Origin: Pseudomonas sp. StFLB209
GTDB lineage: Bacteria; Pseudomonadota; Gammaproteobacteria; Pseudomonadales; Pseudomonadaceae
Direction: 5' to 3'
DNA: 64,000 nucleotides
Assembly: GCF_000829415.1 (NCBI RefSeq)
Contig: NZ_AP014637.1
Coordinates: forward strand, 372,001 to 436,000
Shown here piece by piece: positions 39,548-47,704 of this stretch (positions are counted from its first letter, which is position 1; the number at the start of each line of letters is the position of its first letter). The translations under genes were made by a program, and so were the position numbers. The notes under the pieces are model-generated. The model was not told the DNA's origin, did no database searches, and saw only the letters and a program-made list of their open reading frames with translations.

Positions 39548-39647
39548 GGTTTATCTGCGGCTACCTGAATGCCAGGCAAAAGCCGAACCCTGTAGGACCC
39601 GTGGGAGCAGCCGGGGACATTAAGCACTTAACCGAACAATATTGGCT

Positions 39648-40619
39648 TTAGCCATGAAGCTTGCCGTTCGACAAACGAGCATTGCGGGCCCGCCAACCGG
39701 CCATCAGCGACGGCACCAGGGCGGTAAACGCCGAACCGGTCACCACCAGCACCGCGCCCCCATACCCCAACAGATTAAGCTGCTCGCCCTGCACATGGTC
39801 GGGCCACAGCCAGGCCGCTACCGCGACGCACGCCAGCGTAATCAGCGGCGTCAGCGCCAGAGTCGCGCTGATCCTTGAAGCTTCCCAATGCACCAGCGCT
39901 TCGGCAAACGCGCCGTAGGCCACCAGGGTGTTGAGACAGCAGGCGAACAGCAGCAAACCCTGCACGGTATCGAGCTGCAGCACTTGCAGTGGGTGCGCCC
40001 ACGGCGTGATCAGCAAGGCGCAGAACAGGTAGATGACCATCATCACCTGGCGTGAGTCCCAGACCGTGAGCAATTGCTTCTGGCTAAGGCCATAGAAGGT
40101 CCAGACCAATGACGCCAGCAATATCACCAGCACACCGACGGTGTAGCTGCCCAGTGAGCTGAACAGTTCGGCCAACCGCTCGTTGAAGAACAGCACAAAG
40201 CCGGCCAGCATGATTAGCAGCCCCATGCCCTGCCCCAGTGTGAAACGCTCCTTGAACACGAAGATACTGGCGATCAGCAACATGATCGGCCCGGTCTGGA
40301 TCAACAGTTGCGTAGTACCCGGGCTGAGCAGCTTCAACCCCACCAGATACAGCACATAGTTGCCCACCAGCCCCAATACCGCCATGACCACCAGCCCCTT
40401 GCCGGTCTTGCCCAGCGGTTTGAAGCTCGGCAGGCCCCTGCTCGCCTTGAGCCAGATGAACAGCAACAGCCCGGAAACGAGCAAGCGGTACCAGGTCACC
40501 GTGACCGGGTCCATGACCTGCAGAACCTGTTTGAGTTTGACAGGCAGGATGCCCCAGAGCAGCGCGGTCAACAGCGCCAGACCGAGGCCCAATAGCCAAC
40601 GGCCGGAAGATACGTGCAT
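39648..40619 (-). CDS. EamA/DMT-superfamily transporter
   Basis: 323 residues, ten predicted helices in two EamA repeats (about 10-140 and 160-300). Typical repeat ends are LGLVGNYVLYLVGLKLLSPGTTQLLIQ and LNTLVAYGAFAEALVHWEASRISATLALTPLI. Likely a metabolite or amino-acid exporter of the inner membrane; the substrate cannot be told. It is convergent with the oxidoreductase gene, from which it is separated by 100 bases containing a worn REP-like fragment. Confidence 0.9.
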   Translation of the reverse strand: MHVSSGRWLLGLGLALLTALLWGILPVKLKQVLQVMDPVTVTWYRLLVSGLLLFIWLKASRGLPSFKPLGKTGKGLVVMAVLGLVGNYVLYLVGLKLLSPGTTQLLIQTGPIMLLIASIFVFKERFTLGQGMGLLIMLAGFVLFFNERLAELFSSLGSYTVGVLVILLASLVWTFYGLSQKQLLTVWDSRQVMMVIYLFCALLITPWAHPLQVLQLDTVQGLLLFACCLNTLVAYGAFAEALVHWEASRISATLALTPLITLACVAVAAWLWPDHVQGEQLNLLGYGGAVLVVTGSAFTALVPSLMAGWRARNARLSNGKLHG

Positions 40620-40765
40620 GAATGGTTCCAGAATGGCGGGAAAATGGTGCGGTCACGATCATTCTAGATAGCGGGCTATCGAGCTGACAGTTACAGCTAC
40701 CTGCAAATACAACCTAACAGCGGCCTGTCTGCGATGACAGAGGCCGTCCTTGATGGTCGGGCACC

Positions 40766-41356
40766 TCACCCATGGTTACGCCGATAAACCTCATCACCCA
40801 TGGCCGCAATCTGCCCGTCGATCAACGCATCAAAAGGCTTTAGCAAGGCATCAAAGCCTGTGGGCGCCTCCAGCACTTGCAGTGCCTGGACGATCGACTC
40901 CAGGGTCGACAGCGCCTCGGGACCAGGCGCTTTGCGCAGCCGATAGCGAGAAGCCGTTACCTGCGCCAGACTTAGCCGGGGCAACGCTGCCAGCGCCGGG
41001 TTCAGATGCAGCAGCTTACGCGCTTTGCGCCAGGTGCCGTCAGGGACCACCAACAAGGTCGGCAAGCCATCAGCAGGCACCGGTGCAACCACCTCAGCCT
41101 GCGCCCCCGGAAACAGCAAGCGCGCCTGATAACCGGGCTGATGGAGCAATTGCGGCAGGTCATCGAACACTTCACCCACCAGCAACTGCGCATTGCGCAG
41201 CCCCAGAGTCGCCAGACGCGCAGTATTGAGGGCGTGCCCCACCTCGCTGGGATGCTGCAGCACCAACACCCGGGTACGACTATCAAGACTCGGAATCAGC
41301 GCACACAGGCAGTGGCTGAGCGGGCGCAGGCAACGCTCACAACGCTGGCGGGACAT
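40766..41356 (-). CDS. DTW-domain tRNA-uridine aminocarboxypropyltransferase
   Basis: 196 residues. The DTW motif appears as DGTW in VVPDGTWRKARKLLHLNP, and the N terminus has clustered cysteines (RCERCLRPLSHCLC) that could hold zinc. E. coli TapT, of this family, transfers the aminocarboxypropyl group of SAM to U47 of tRNA (acp3U). Length and motif order fit the family well. Standalone gene on the minus strand. Confidence 0.88.
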   Translation of the reverse strand: MSRQRCERCLRPLSHCLCALIPSLDSRTRVLVLQHPSEVGHALNTARLATLGLRNAQLLVGEVFDDLPQLLHQPGYQARLLFPGAQAEVVAPVPADGLPTLLVVPDGTWRKARKLLHLNPALAALPRLSLAQVTASRYRLRKAPGPEALSTLESIVQALQVLEAPTGFDALLKPFDALIDGQIAAMGDEVYRRNHG

Positions 41357-41515
41357 CGGAAACCTCGAAATCGGCCAATCTACAACAGCCCTTTACCGAA
41401 CAGAAGCGGCGCGTCTGTCGGCACTGCCTCTGAGCCGGGAATGGATTGCGTTAACCTGCCAAGGCTGGCACTGCGGTAATGGTGCCAGGTGAGCAGCCAA
41501 CACCCGGAGGTCCCT

Positions 41516-41797
41516 ATGGATCGCGAGGGGGTCACCCAGCGCGTGCTCGATGCACTGGGCATCATTCTGGTGGACAAGTCACACATACGCGACAACGCCA
41601 CGTTCGCAGAAATGCTGCTGGACGACGACGATGTACAGATGCTGCTTGAGCGGCTCGAAGAGACGTTTGGCTGTCAGTTCCCCCAGCGGGTCCGCGAAAG
41701 CGCCAGAAAGCGCCCGGACCGGGTCTCGGTGCCGGTGATCGTTGACCTGATCATGCTGATGGGCCGGGACCTGCCTGGCCGACGCCTGAGGCGCTAG
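41516..41797 (+). CDS. Acyl-carrier-protein-like protein lacking the phosphopantetheine serine
   Basis: 93 residues. Residues 27-56 (from DNATFAEML to the LEETFGCQFP end) align with the core of acyl carrier proteins, where the motif is ADSLDTVEL. Here four aspartates occupy 36-39 (LDDDDVQML) and no serine lies anywhere between 23 and 61. The C-terminal part is basic (RKRPDRVSVP, PGRRLRR), unlike acidic ACPs. The ATG at 41516 follows CGGAGG with 6-base spacing; an earlier ATG at 41489 lacks a ribosome site. It cannot be a 4'-phosphopantetheine carrier if the alignment is right. Role unknown. Confidence 0.75.
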   Translation: MDREGVTQRVLDALGIILVDKSHIRDNATFAEMLLDDDDVQMLLERLEETFGCQFPQRVRESARKRPDRVSVPVIVDLIMLMGRDLPGRRLRR

Positions 41798-41834
41798 CCC
41801 CGAGAGCATCAGGGCTTGCACGGCAGCTGGGCTG

Positions 41835-41957
41835 TTATCGACGGCGCTGGCGGCGCTCGTCGTCGCTACGCACGGGGATCGGCTGCAATTTGGGCCGTTC
41901 TATCAGGCCCAGGGCAACGCCGAGATCATGAAGCCATTCCTGCAATTTGTTGTTCAT
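41835..41957 (-). CDS. Small basic protein, 40 residues
   Basis: An open frame of 41 codons reading MNNKLQEWLHDLGVALGLIE and then a proline-rich, arginine-ending tail (QPIPVRSDDERRQRRR). An amphipathic helix followed by a basic tail suggests binding to nucleic acid, ribosome or membrane. AAGGGGG lies 4 bases before the ATG and codon use matches the genome. It fills the gap between the ACP-like gene and rmuC. I recall similar short Pseudomonas proteins but cannot name a function. Confidence 0.6.
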   Translation of the reverse strand: MNNKLQEWLHDLGVALGLIERPKLQPIPVRSDDERRQRRR

Positions 41958-42112
41958 AACGCCCCCTTGGGGAAAAACCGGCGACTACAGATTATCGGCC
42001 GCCTGTACTGATTCTAGAGCCTGACCGGCATGCCGCCAGTCACCGCTCTGCAAACATGGGCAATGTGACATCTATCAGCCCAATCGTCATCCATTGGCGA
42101 TGAACGGCCCGG

Positions 42113-43591
42113 CTACTCAGGCAAGTGCAGCGTGCCGTCTTCGTCGGTCATTGCCCGCTCCAGCAGGTCGGCCGGAAGACTCTTGCTGGCCCGTGCCCCC
42201 AGTAGACGCAGCTGTTCACTACGGCTGACCAGATTGCCACGCCCTTCAGTGAGTTTATTGCGTGCGGCCGCATAAGCCTTATCCAATTGTTGCAAGCGAT
42301 TGCCGACTTCATCGAGGTCCTGAATGAACAAGACAAACTTGTCGTAAAGCCAGCCGGCCCGCTCGGCGATTTCCCGGGCATTCTGGCTCTGCCGCTCCTG
42401 CTTCCACAGGCTGTCGATCACCCTCAGGGTGGCCAGCAAGGTAGTCGGGCTGACAATCACGATGTGGCGGTCAAACGCTTCCTGAAACAGATTTGGCTCG
42501 GCCTGAAGGGCCGCGGCAAAAGCCGCTTCGATCGGCACGAACAGCAGCACGAAATCCAGACTGTGCAGGCCTTCCAGACGTTTATAGTCCTTGCCGGACA
42601 AACCCTTGACGTGATTGCGCAGCGACAGCACATGCTGTTTCAGTGCTGCCTGGCCCAGCACCTCGTCAGGAGCACTGACATACTGTTGATAAGCGGTGAG
42701 GCTGACCTTGGCATCGACCACCACCTGCTTGTCACCCGGCAGCATGATCAGCACGTCAGGCTGAAAGCGTTCACCCTCAGGCCCCTTGAGGCTGACCTGG
42801 GTCTGGTACTCACGGCCCTTTTCCAGCCCAGCGTGCTCCAGCACCCGCTCCAGGATCAATTCTCCCCAGTTGCCTTGGGTCTTCTGACCCTTGAGGGCCT
42901 GGGTCAGGTTGGTGGCTTCATCGCTCAGGCGCAGATTGAGCTGTTGCAGGCGCTCCAGCTCCTTACCTAGCGAGAAGCGCTCGCGCGCTTCGTTCTGGTA
43001 GCTTTCCTCCACGCGCTTTTCGAACGATTGAATGCGCTCCTTGAGCGGGTTGAGCAACTGGCCGAGCTGCTCCTGGCTGGTCTGGGCAAAGCGCTGCTCG
43101 CGCTCGTCGAAAATCTTGCCGGCCAGTTCGGCGAATTGCGCCCGCAGTTCATTGCGTGAATCCTGCAAATCATTGAGGCGTTGCTGGTGGCCTTCCTGCT
43201 GCTCGGTCAACTCGGCCTGCAACGCCGCGCAGCGGGCTTCCAGGCGCCGTAACTCGCTTTCTTTGCCAGTGCGCTCGACATTCCAGCCCTCAGCGGCGTC
43301 GCGGCGGTCATCGCACTCCTGACGCAGCAACTGGACCTCACGGCGCAATGCCGCCAGATCGGCCTGGCGGGCGGCGTTGGCCTCGCTCAGGTCGCTGACT
43401 TCGTCACGGCTGGCTTCAAGCTGCACGGTCAGCCCGTCCTGCGCCAGCTGCGCGGTGCTCAGGCGCTCTTCGAGCAATGCCTGTTCGCCAGCAGCGGTCG
43501 CGGCCCGCCGCTGCAACTGCCAGGCCAATGCCAGTAGCGGCGCAGCAGCCAAGGCCAGGCCCAACAACAGGCTGTTCAGTTCAAGCGCCAT
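42113..43591 (-). CDS. rmuC: DNA recombination protein RmuC
   Basis: 492 residues. One N-terminal membrane helix (LLLGLALAAAPLLALAW), a long coiled coil (about 30-190, rich in Glu/Arg/Leu/Gln), then the conserved RmuC nuclease-like core (NWGELILERVLEHAGLEKGREY, QPDVLIMLPGDKQVVVDAKVSLTAYQQY). RmuC limits recombination at inverted repeats. The ATG at 43591 has GGAG 7 bases upstream; the open frame extends another 54 codons without membrane or coiled-coil character and is rejected. Confidence 0.94.
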   Translation of the reverse strand: MALELNSLLLGLALAAAPLLALAWQLQRRAATAAGEQALLEERLSTAQLAQDGLTVQLEASRDEVSDLSEANAARQADLAALRREVQLLRQECDDRRDAAEGWNVERTGKESELRRLEARCAALQAELTEQQEGHQQRLNDLQDSRNELRAQFAELAGKIFDEREQRFAQTSQEQLGQLLNPLKERIQSFEKRVEESYQNEARERFSLGKELERLQQLNLRLSDEATNLTQALKGQKTQGNWGELILERVLEHAGLEKGREYQTQVSLKGPEGERFQPDVLIMLPGDKQVVVDAKVSLTAYQQYVSAPDEVLGQAALKQHVLSLRNHVKGLSGKDYKRLEGLHSLDFVLLFVPIEAAFAAALQAEPNLFQEAFDRHIVIVSPTTLLATLRVIDSLWKQERQSQNAREIAERAGWLYDKFVLFIQDLDEVGNRLQQLDKAYAAARNKLTEGRGNLVSRSEQLRLLGARASKSLPADLLERAMTDEDGTLHLPE

Positions 43592-43752
43592 TTGAGAACT
43601 CCACGGCCAGCAGCAATGTGCGTGTTCAGACCAGTAGCGAAGACTGCGTCCTGATGACCGAAGGATCAAGGACTTAAATCGAGGGGGAGCATACTCTACG
43701 CCATTTTCTGCCAAGGTAAAGCCCCTGATACACACAGAAATGCACCGGGACA

Positions 43753-43771
43753 ATCCACAGAAGCTGTGGAT
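43753..43771. repeat. Palindrome containing a DnaA-box-like sequence
   Basis: ATCCACAG-AAG-CTGTGGAT; its right arm extends to TGTGGATAA (43765-43773), the reverse complement of the consensus DnaA box TTATCCACA. It lies about 160 bases upstream of rmuC. Only one exact box is seen, so it is not an origin. Confidence 0.5.
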
Positions 43772-44502
43772 AACTCAGTGGACAACCCCCCCTATCCCCT
43801 CGCAAAGCCACACAGAATGAGGCCTGCGCTCAAACTGTCGATTTTTTCACCAGTAAAAAAAAGCGATGTTTTTCATTGACTTATTAATTCACCGCAGTAA
43901 ATCAAGCTCTTAGGCGCCCATATGACAGTGATGTGGCAGCTTGTGCCGCTAATGTGCACAACGATGCTTGACAGCTGGCCAGGCTGTAAGCCTCGCCTTA
44001 CAGAAAGTGAAAAACCAGCGAGCCAGACACTACGGCCGGTCATCGACGCCTGGACGCACCCGGCGTGCAAACCGGTTCACCAGAAATTTTGTCAAAGGGC
44101 TTGCATTACCCGCCAATCTCAGGCAGCATCGCCGCCGTTAAGTACCAAGCTGAATGTCAATTCACTCAGGTCGACCAGGTTCCCAAGGCCAGCCACGGCT
44201 ATAACCCACGGGAACAGACCCCATCGCTGGTTTTTCGAGCACCTCCTTGCTCTCTCTGCTGCGCCAACGCGCTGCACATCAAGGCCCATGCTCCACCGAC
44301 CCTTCTGCAATTGATCAGGATCTTCATCAGAGCGCGAACCTTTGCTCTTGTATGTTGCCTGACTTCCCACGTACCTACCGGTCAGCCCGAGCGCCACATA
44401 TTTATGCGCTTCAACTGGCTGCTTTTGTTCCAGTCAGGTTCTACGCCCAATTACGGCCCCAAGACTCCGTACCCCGCGTTTACTGGAATCCTTAATGGAT
44501 GC

Positions 44503-44522
44503 ACGGCATGCAGACATGCCGT
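44503..44522 (+). repeat. Hairpin just upstream of a small gene
   Basis: Perfect 8-base arms ACGGCATG/CATGCCGT with loop CAGA, ending 19 bases before the ATG at 44542. It would sit in the 5' leader and could affect translation; alternatively it ends an upstream transcript. Confidence 0.5.
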
Positions 44523-44541
44523 ACTCAGGAATATTTTCATA

Positions 44542-44769
44542 ATGACAACTCAACACTTTCATACCCAAGAAGCCATCAACGCCCTGACTCACGCTTTTGC
44601 CCCCATGAACTGCCTTATCGTCGCAGCACGCAAGGGCAGCTTCAGCTTTACCCTGGTCAACGAGCACGGCATTGCCCGTCACAGTGAGCGCCTGTACCCC
44701 GAGCAGTACGCCAGCGCAGCCCCGCTGCAGGCCGTCATCGACCGCACCCGCCAGGCCCTGGCGGCCTGA
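44542..44769 (+). CDS. Small hypothetical protein, 75 residues
   Basis: Soluble protein beginning MTTQHFHTQEAINALTHAF, with a beta-rich centre (CLIVAARKGSFSFTLVNEHG) and a helical end. It has the look of a small stress or metabolism-associated Pseudomonas protein, but I do not recognise the family. Codon bias becomes typical of the genome from this ATG on, which is why the longer open frame starting at 44065 is not used. An AGGAAT lies 9 bases before the start. Confidence 0.7.
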   Translation: MTTQHFHTQEAINALTHAFAPMNCLIVAARKGSFSFTLVNEHGIARHSERLYPEQYASAAPLQAVIDRTRQALAA

Positions 44770-44970
44770 TTGAGCGGCAGCCGGCTAATCGCCAAGCGTT
44801 CTATCGAAGTGATGCTGATAAGACAAACGATGTAAAAACAGACCTTTACACCGTAAATATGACACTACACTTGAACTCAAGCGGCCCTGCCGCTTCCGAC
44901 GGACCCAACCTTTCATAGTGCTGCCACGCGCGCGGGTCCGCCGGCCACTTCACAGTGAGCGGACTGTCTT

Positions 44971-45450
44971 ATGGGTATCGCAGCCGTACATTTGCACCGT
45001 CACGTCATTCGCCCGACTCTGGCCTACCTTGATCGTCACCACCCCGCTGCCGAGGCATTGCTGCTGGGTATCGCTGCCAGTCAGTCAGCGCTCGGTGCCG
45101 CACTGGACAGCCCTCGCGGTCATGGCCTCTATCATATTTCCGAATCACGCCATCAGCGGCTCTGGGACGACTACCTGGCGCAGGACCCGAACCTTGCCAG
45201 CCTGGTCCGTGGGCTGGCCAGCCAGCATGCGTTCCTCAGCGGCCCGCACCTGGAACTGACCGTCAACCTGCGGTACGCCACAGCGATTGCCTGGCTGATG
45301 GTCGAGGCGCAGATCAACACCCTGCCCACGGAAGACGATCCTCTGGCAATGGCCAGAATCTGGCGACAGATATTTCAGCCGCAAGGCAGACTGAAAGATT
45401 TTGTCACTGCATGGCAACTCAGCGTCGCCCCTTTATTTGCCACCGCCTAA
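44971..45450 (+). CDS. Phage-lysozyme-like protein of unknown function
   Basis: 159 residues, no signal peptide. The pattern HVIRPTLAYLDRHHPAAEALLLGIAASQSALG, then GLYHISESRHQRLWDDYLAQDP and LELTVNLRYATAIAWLMVEAQ with a late DFVTAW, resembles prophage muralytic-like proteins that read LLLGTAxQES...GxYQxEPxTHxDxW...NLRYATAIAR. In those the Glu of QES is the likely catalytic residue; here the position is Ser39 (ASQSA). The resemblance is from memory and moderate. No phage genes surround it. It follows the 75-residue gene by 201 bases. Confidence 0.65.
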   Translation: MGIAAVHLHRHVIRPTLAYLDRHHPAAEALLLGIAASQSALGAALDSPRGHGLYHISESRHQRLWDDYLAQDPNLASLVRGLASQHAFLSGPHLELTVNLRYATAIAWLMVEAQINTLPTEDDPLAMARIWRQIFQPQGRLKDFVTAWQLSVAPLFATA

Positions 45451-45601
45451 GCGATGGCCGTAGTCCGCACGTTCTGGGACGATCGTGCAAAAAGGTCCGA
45501 TTGTCAGACAAAAAAAGGCTCTATCTCGGGCTCTTCAGGCTATGGCGCACGGTAGGAAATATTGATACTTTCGATGCCGTGATTCTCATGGAGTACTAAT
45601 A

Positions 45602-46876
45602 ATGAAAAAAGCAATGCTCAAGACCACACTCGGATTGACTGCCTGTCTCGCCTCCTCCCATCTGCTGGCTTCCGGTTTCGCCCTCAACGAACAAAGCATC
45701 AGTGGCATGGGCACCTCCTTCGCCGGTCGTGCATCGGCAGCTGAAGACGCCAGCACAGTGGCTGGCAACCCTGCCGGTATGTCACGCCTCAAGCGTGAAC
45801 AGGTCAACCTCGGTGCCGCTGCAATTTTTGCCAAGACTGACATCGACAATGGCCAGGGCACCTTCGGCGGCAGCAATGATGGCGACATGGTCCCTGTGGT
45901 CGCGGTACCCATGGGTTACTACGTCAAGCCACTCAGCGAACAATGGACCTTCGGCCTGGGCATGTATGCACCATTTGGCCTGAAGACCGACTACGAAAGC
46001 GGCTTCGCCGGCCGTTACTGGGGCTCCAAGAGCGAAGTTCAGGTCGTGACGCTGCAGCCGACCATCAGCTACGCCTTCAACGACCGGGTCTCGATCGGTT
46101 TCGGGCCGACAATCAACCGTATTGAAGGCGAGCTGGCTTCGGCAGCCGTCAACGCCGCCACACCTGGCCGCAACGACGGCAAGGTCACCATCAAGGGTGA
46201 TGACGTCGCGGTAGGCTTCAACATCGGTGTGCTGGTCCAGGCCACCGACGACACAAGCATCGGCCTGGCTTACCGTTCCAAGGTCGACTACAAGCTCAAG
46301 GGCAAGACCAAGATCGAAGGCCCGGGCTTCAGTGTGTTCAACGGCCAGAAATACGACGCCTCGCTGAAACTGGAAACCCCGGAGTCTGCCGAACTGTCCA
46401 TCACCCACCAACTGGATGACCAGTGGACACTCTACGCAGGCAGCACCTGGACCCGCTGGAGCCGTCTGCAATCGATCGACGTGAACAACAGCGGCGTGCC
46501 GGCCCAGCTCGGCGGCGCAACAGGCCCGATCGGGCGCATTTCGGAAGTCCAGGAGTGGAAAAACACCTGGTACCACGCCATTGGTGCAGCCTACAAACTG
46601 AACAACCAGTGGACCCTGCGCACCGGCCTTGCCATGGACCAGTCGCCAGTCAGCAACTCGCATCGTTCGCCACGCATCCCGACTGGCGATCGCAAGATCT
46701 TCAGCCTTGGCGCCGGTTACAGCCCGACCGAAGACATCACCATCGACTTCGCTTACCTGTACCTGCGTGAAGAAGAAGCCAAGCTGCGCGATGCCAGCGC
46801 AACCAAAGGCGCCTACAACGCTGACTTCCGCAACAGCGCACACACCATCGGTACTTCGCTGACCTACAAGTTCTGA
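45602..46876 (+). CDS. fadL: FadL/OmpP1-family outer-membrane transporter
   Basis: 424 residues with a signal peptide (KAMLKTTLGLTACLASSHLLASGFAL). The N-terminal hatch has the family motif NPAGM (residues 57-61) after SGFALNEQSISGMGTSFAGRAS, and the barrel ends in TSLTYKF with the terminal Phe. FadL proteins let long-chain fatty acids or other hydrophobic compounds cross the outer membrane by lateral diffusion. The ATG at 45602 follows GGAGTACTAATA. Alone on the plus strand and convergent with the peroxidase, sharing a bidirectional terminator. Confidence 0.93.
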   Translation: MKKAMLKTTLGLTACLASSHLLASGFALNEQSISGMGTSFAGRASAAEDASTVAGNPAGMSRLKREQVNLGAAAIFAKTDIDNGQGTFGGSNDGDMVPVVAVPMGYYVKPLSEQWTFGLGMYAPFGLKTDYESGFAGRYWGSKSEVQVVTLQPTISYAFNDRVSIGFGPTINRIEGELASAAVNAATPGRNDGKVTIKGDDVAVGFNIGVLVQATDDTSIGLAYRSKVDYKLKGKTKIEGPGFSVFNGQKYDASLKLETPESAELSITHQLDDQWTLYAGSTWTRWSRLQSIDVNNSGVPAQLGGATGPIGRISEVQEWKNTWYHAIGAAYKLNNQWTLRTGLAMDQSPVSNSHRSPRIPTGDRKIFSLGAGYSPTEDITIDFAYLYLREEEAKLRDASATKGAYNADFRNSAHTIGTSLTYKF

Positions 46877-46892
46877 TCACGGATCGGCCATG

Positions 46893-46928
46893 AAAAAGCC
46901 CGCAGCCGGTCACGGTTGCGGGCTTTTT
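46893..46928. terminator. Bidirectional terminator between fadL and the peroxidase
   Basis: 12-base stem AAAAAGCCCGCA/TGCGGGCTTTTT with a 12-base loop, 17 bases past fadL and 19 bases past the convergent gene's stop. Confidence 0.88.
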
Positions 46929-46946
46929 AATACCCCTGTGTATGCC

Positions 46947-47510
46947 TCAAGGCTTTGAAGCAATCGCCTTCTCGATGGCCGCAATCAACTGCGGATCATC
47001 CGGCTTGGTGGTGCTGCCGAAGTGGGCGACGACCTTGCCCTGACGATCCACCACATACTTGTTGAAGTTCCAGCGCGGTGCGGCGCCATCGCTTTGTTCG
47101 GCAAGATTACGAAACAACGCAATGGCATCGCTGCCGCGTACCGGTTGCGGCTCGGTCATGGTGAAGGTCACGCCGTAATTGACGTAGCAGACCTTGGCCG
47201 TTTCTTCACCGTCCCCGGACTCCTGCTTGAAATCATTGGACGGCACGCCCAGCACCTCAAGGCCTTGAGCCTTGTACTGCTGATTCAACGCCTCCAGGCC
47301 CTTGAACTGCGAGGTAAAGCCACAGAAGCTGGCCGTATTGACCACCACCAGCGGTTTACCGGCAAAACGCTGGCACAGGTCAATGGTTTGTTTGCCGCGC
47401 AACGCGGGCAACTCGCCCTGTTCCTTGAGCACGGCGGGGCAATCGGCGGCCTGGGCGGTACTGCCCAAGGCCAGCAATAGAAGTGGCAGTGAAATCCAGC
47501 GCGCAGTCAT
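46947..47510 (-). CDS. Exported glutathione peroxidase-family protein
   Basis: 187 residues with a signal peptide ([18 protein letters not shown]). The peroxidatic cysteine is in [12 protein letters not shown], a second cysteine is in [12 protein letters not shown] and the Trp-Asn pair is in [12 protein letters not shown]. It lacks selenocysteine and, like other bacterial members, is probably thioredoxin-dependent; here it acts in the periplasm. The gene is separate from the MFS unit by about 70 bases. Confidence 0.92.
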   Translation of the reverse strand: MTARWISLPLLLLALGSTAQAADCPAVLKEQGELPALRGKQTIDLCQRFAGKPLVVVNTASFCGFTSQFKGLEALNQQYKAQGLEVLGVPSNDFKQESGDGEETAKVCYVNYGVTFTMTEPQPVRGSDAIALFRNLAEQSDGAAPRWNFNKYVVDRQGKVVAHFGSTTKPDDPQLIAAIEKAIASKP

Positions 47511-47581
47511 CGGAGCATCCCTGTGGGTGGTGTTTTAGTCGGTGTATTGTCCGACACGTTACTCCCACAACCGGCCACAGC

Positions 47582-47704
47582 TCAACAATTGCCCATGCCC
47601 AGTTGCAACGCCGCCAGCCCCATGCGCTGCCACCCCCACCAGCTCAGCGCCAGCAGCGCAGTGCCGGCCGCTACAGCGAGCAGCCAGGGGCCAAGGCGGA
47701 TCAC
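47582..47704 (-). CDS. Putative 40-residue membrane protein coupled to the MFS gene
   Basis: A GTG at 47704 overlaps the MFS stop as GTGA and opens a 41-codon frame, MIRLGPWLLAVAAGTALLAL followed by a Trp-rich stretch SWWGWQRMGLAALQLGMG. One hydrophobic helix (about residues 6-25). Codon use is strongly Pseudomonas-like (GGC, CTG, GCG), and AGGTGG lies 4 bases before the GTG. Too short for usual gene calling; a real product is likely but unproven. Confidence 0.5.
   Translation of the reverse strand: MIRLGPWLLAVAAGTALLALSWWGWQRMGLAALQLGMGNC

Larger units (their letters stand above)
43592..44541. other. 950-base stretch without a convincing gene
   Basis: Right of rmuC the sequence is less GC-rich, and around 43840-43900 it is AT-rich with A- and T-runs. 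It holds a DnaA-box-like palindrome (43753-43771), a CTGTAAG/CTTACAG stem (about 43985-44001) and a hairpin at 44503-44522. ORFs at 43922-44314 (+) and 44119-44397 (-) have poor codon bias, no ribosome site and overlap each other, so I do not call them. An unannotated small RNA or a long leader for the 75-residue gene is possible. Confidence 0.5.

Noticed and set aside
43753..43773. A replication origin suggested by the DnaA-box palindrome.
   Set aside because: Only one exact box, and no dnaA, dnaN or parAB nearby.
43922..44397. ORFs of 130 (+) and 92 (-) codons in the gap after rmuC.
   Set aside because: They overlap one another, have weak codon bias, odd composition and no Shine-Dalgarno sequence.
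44065..44541. A 159-codon upstream extension of the 75-residue gene.
   Set aside because: Codon use and composition become normal only from the ATG at 44542; the extension includes a hairpin and Cys/Pro-rich non-protein-like sequence.
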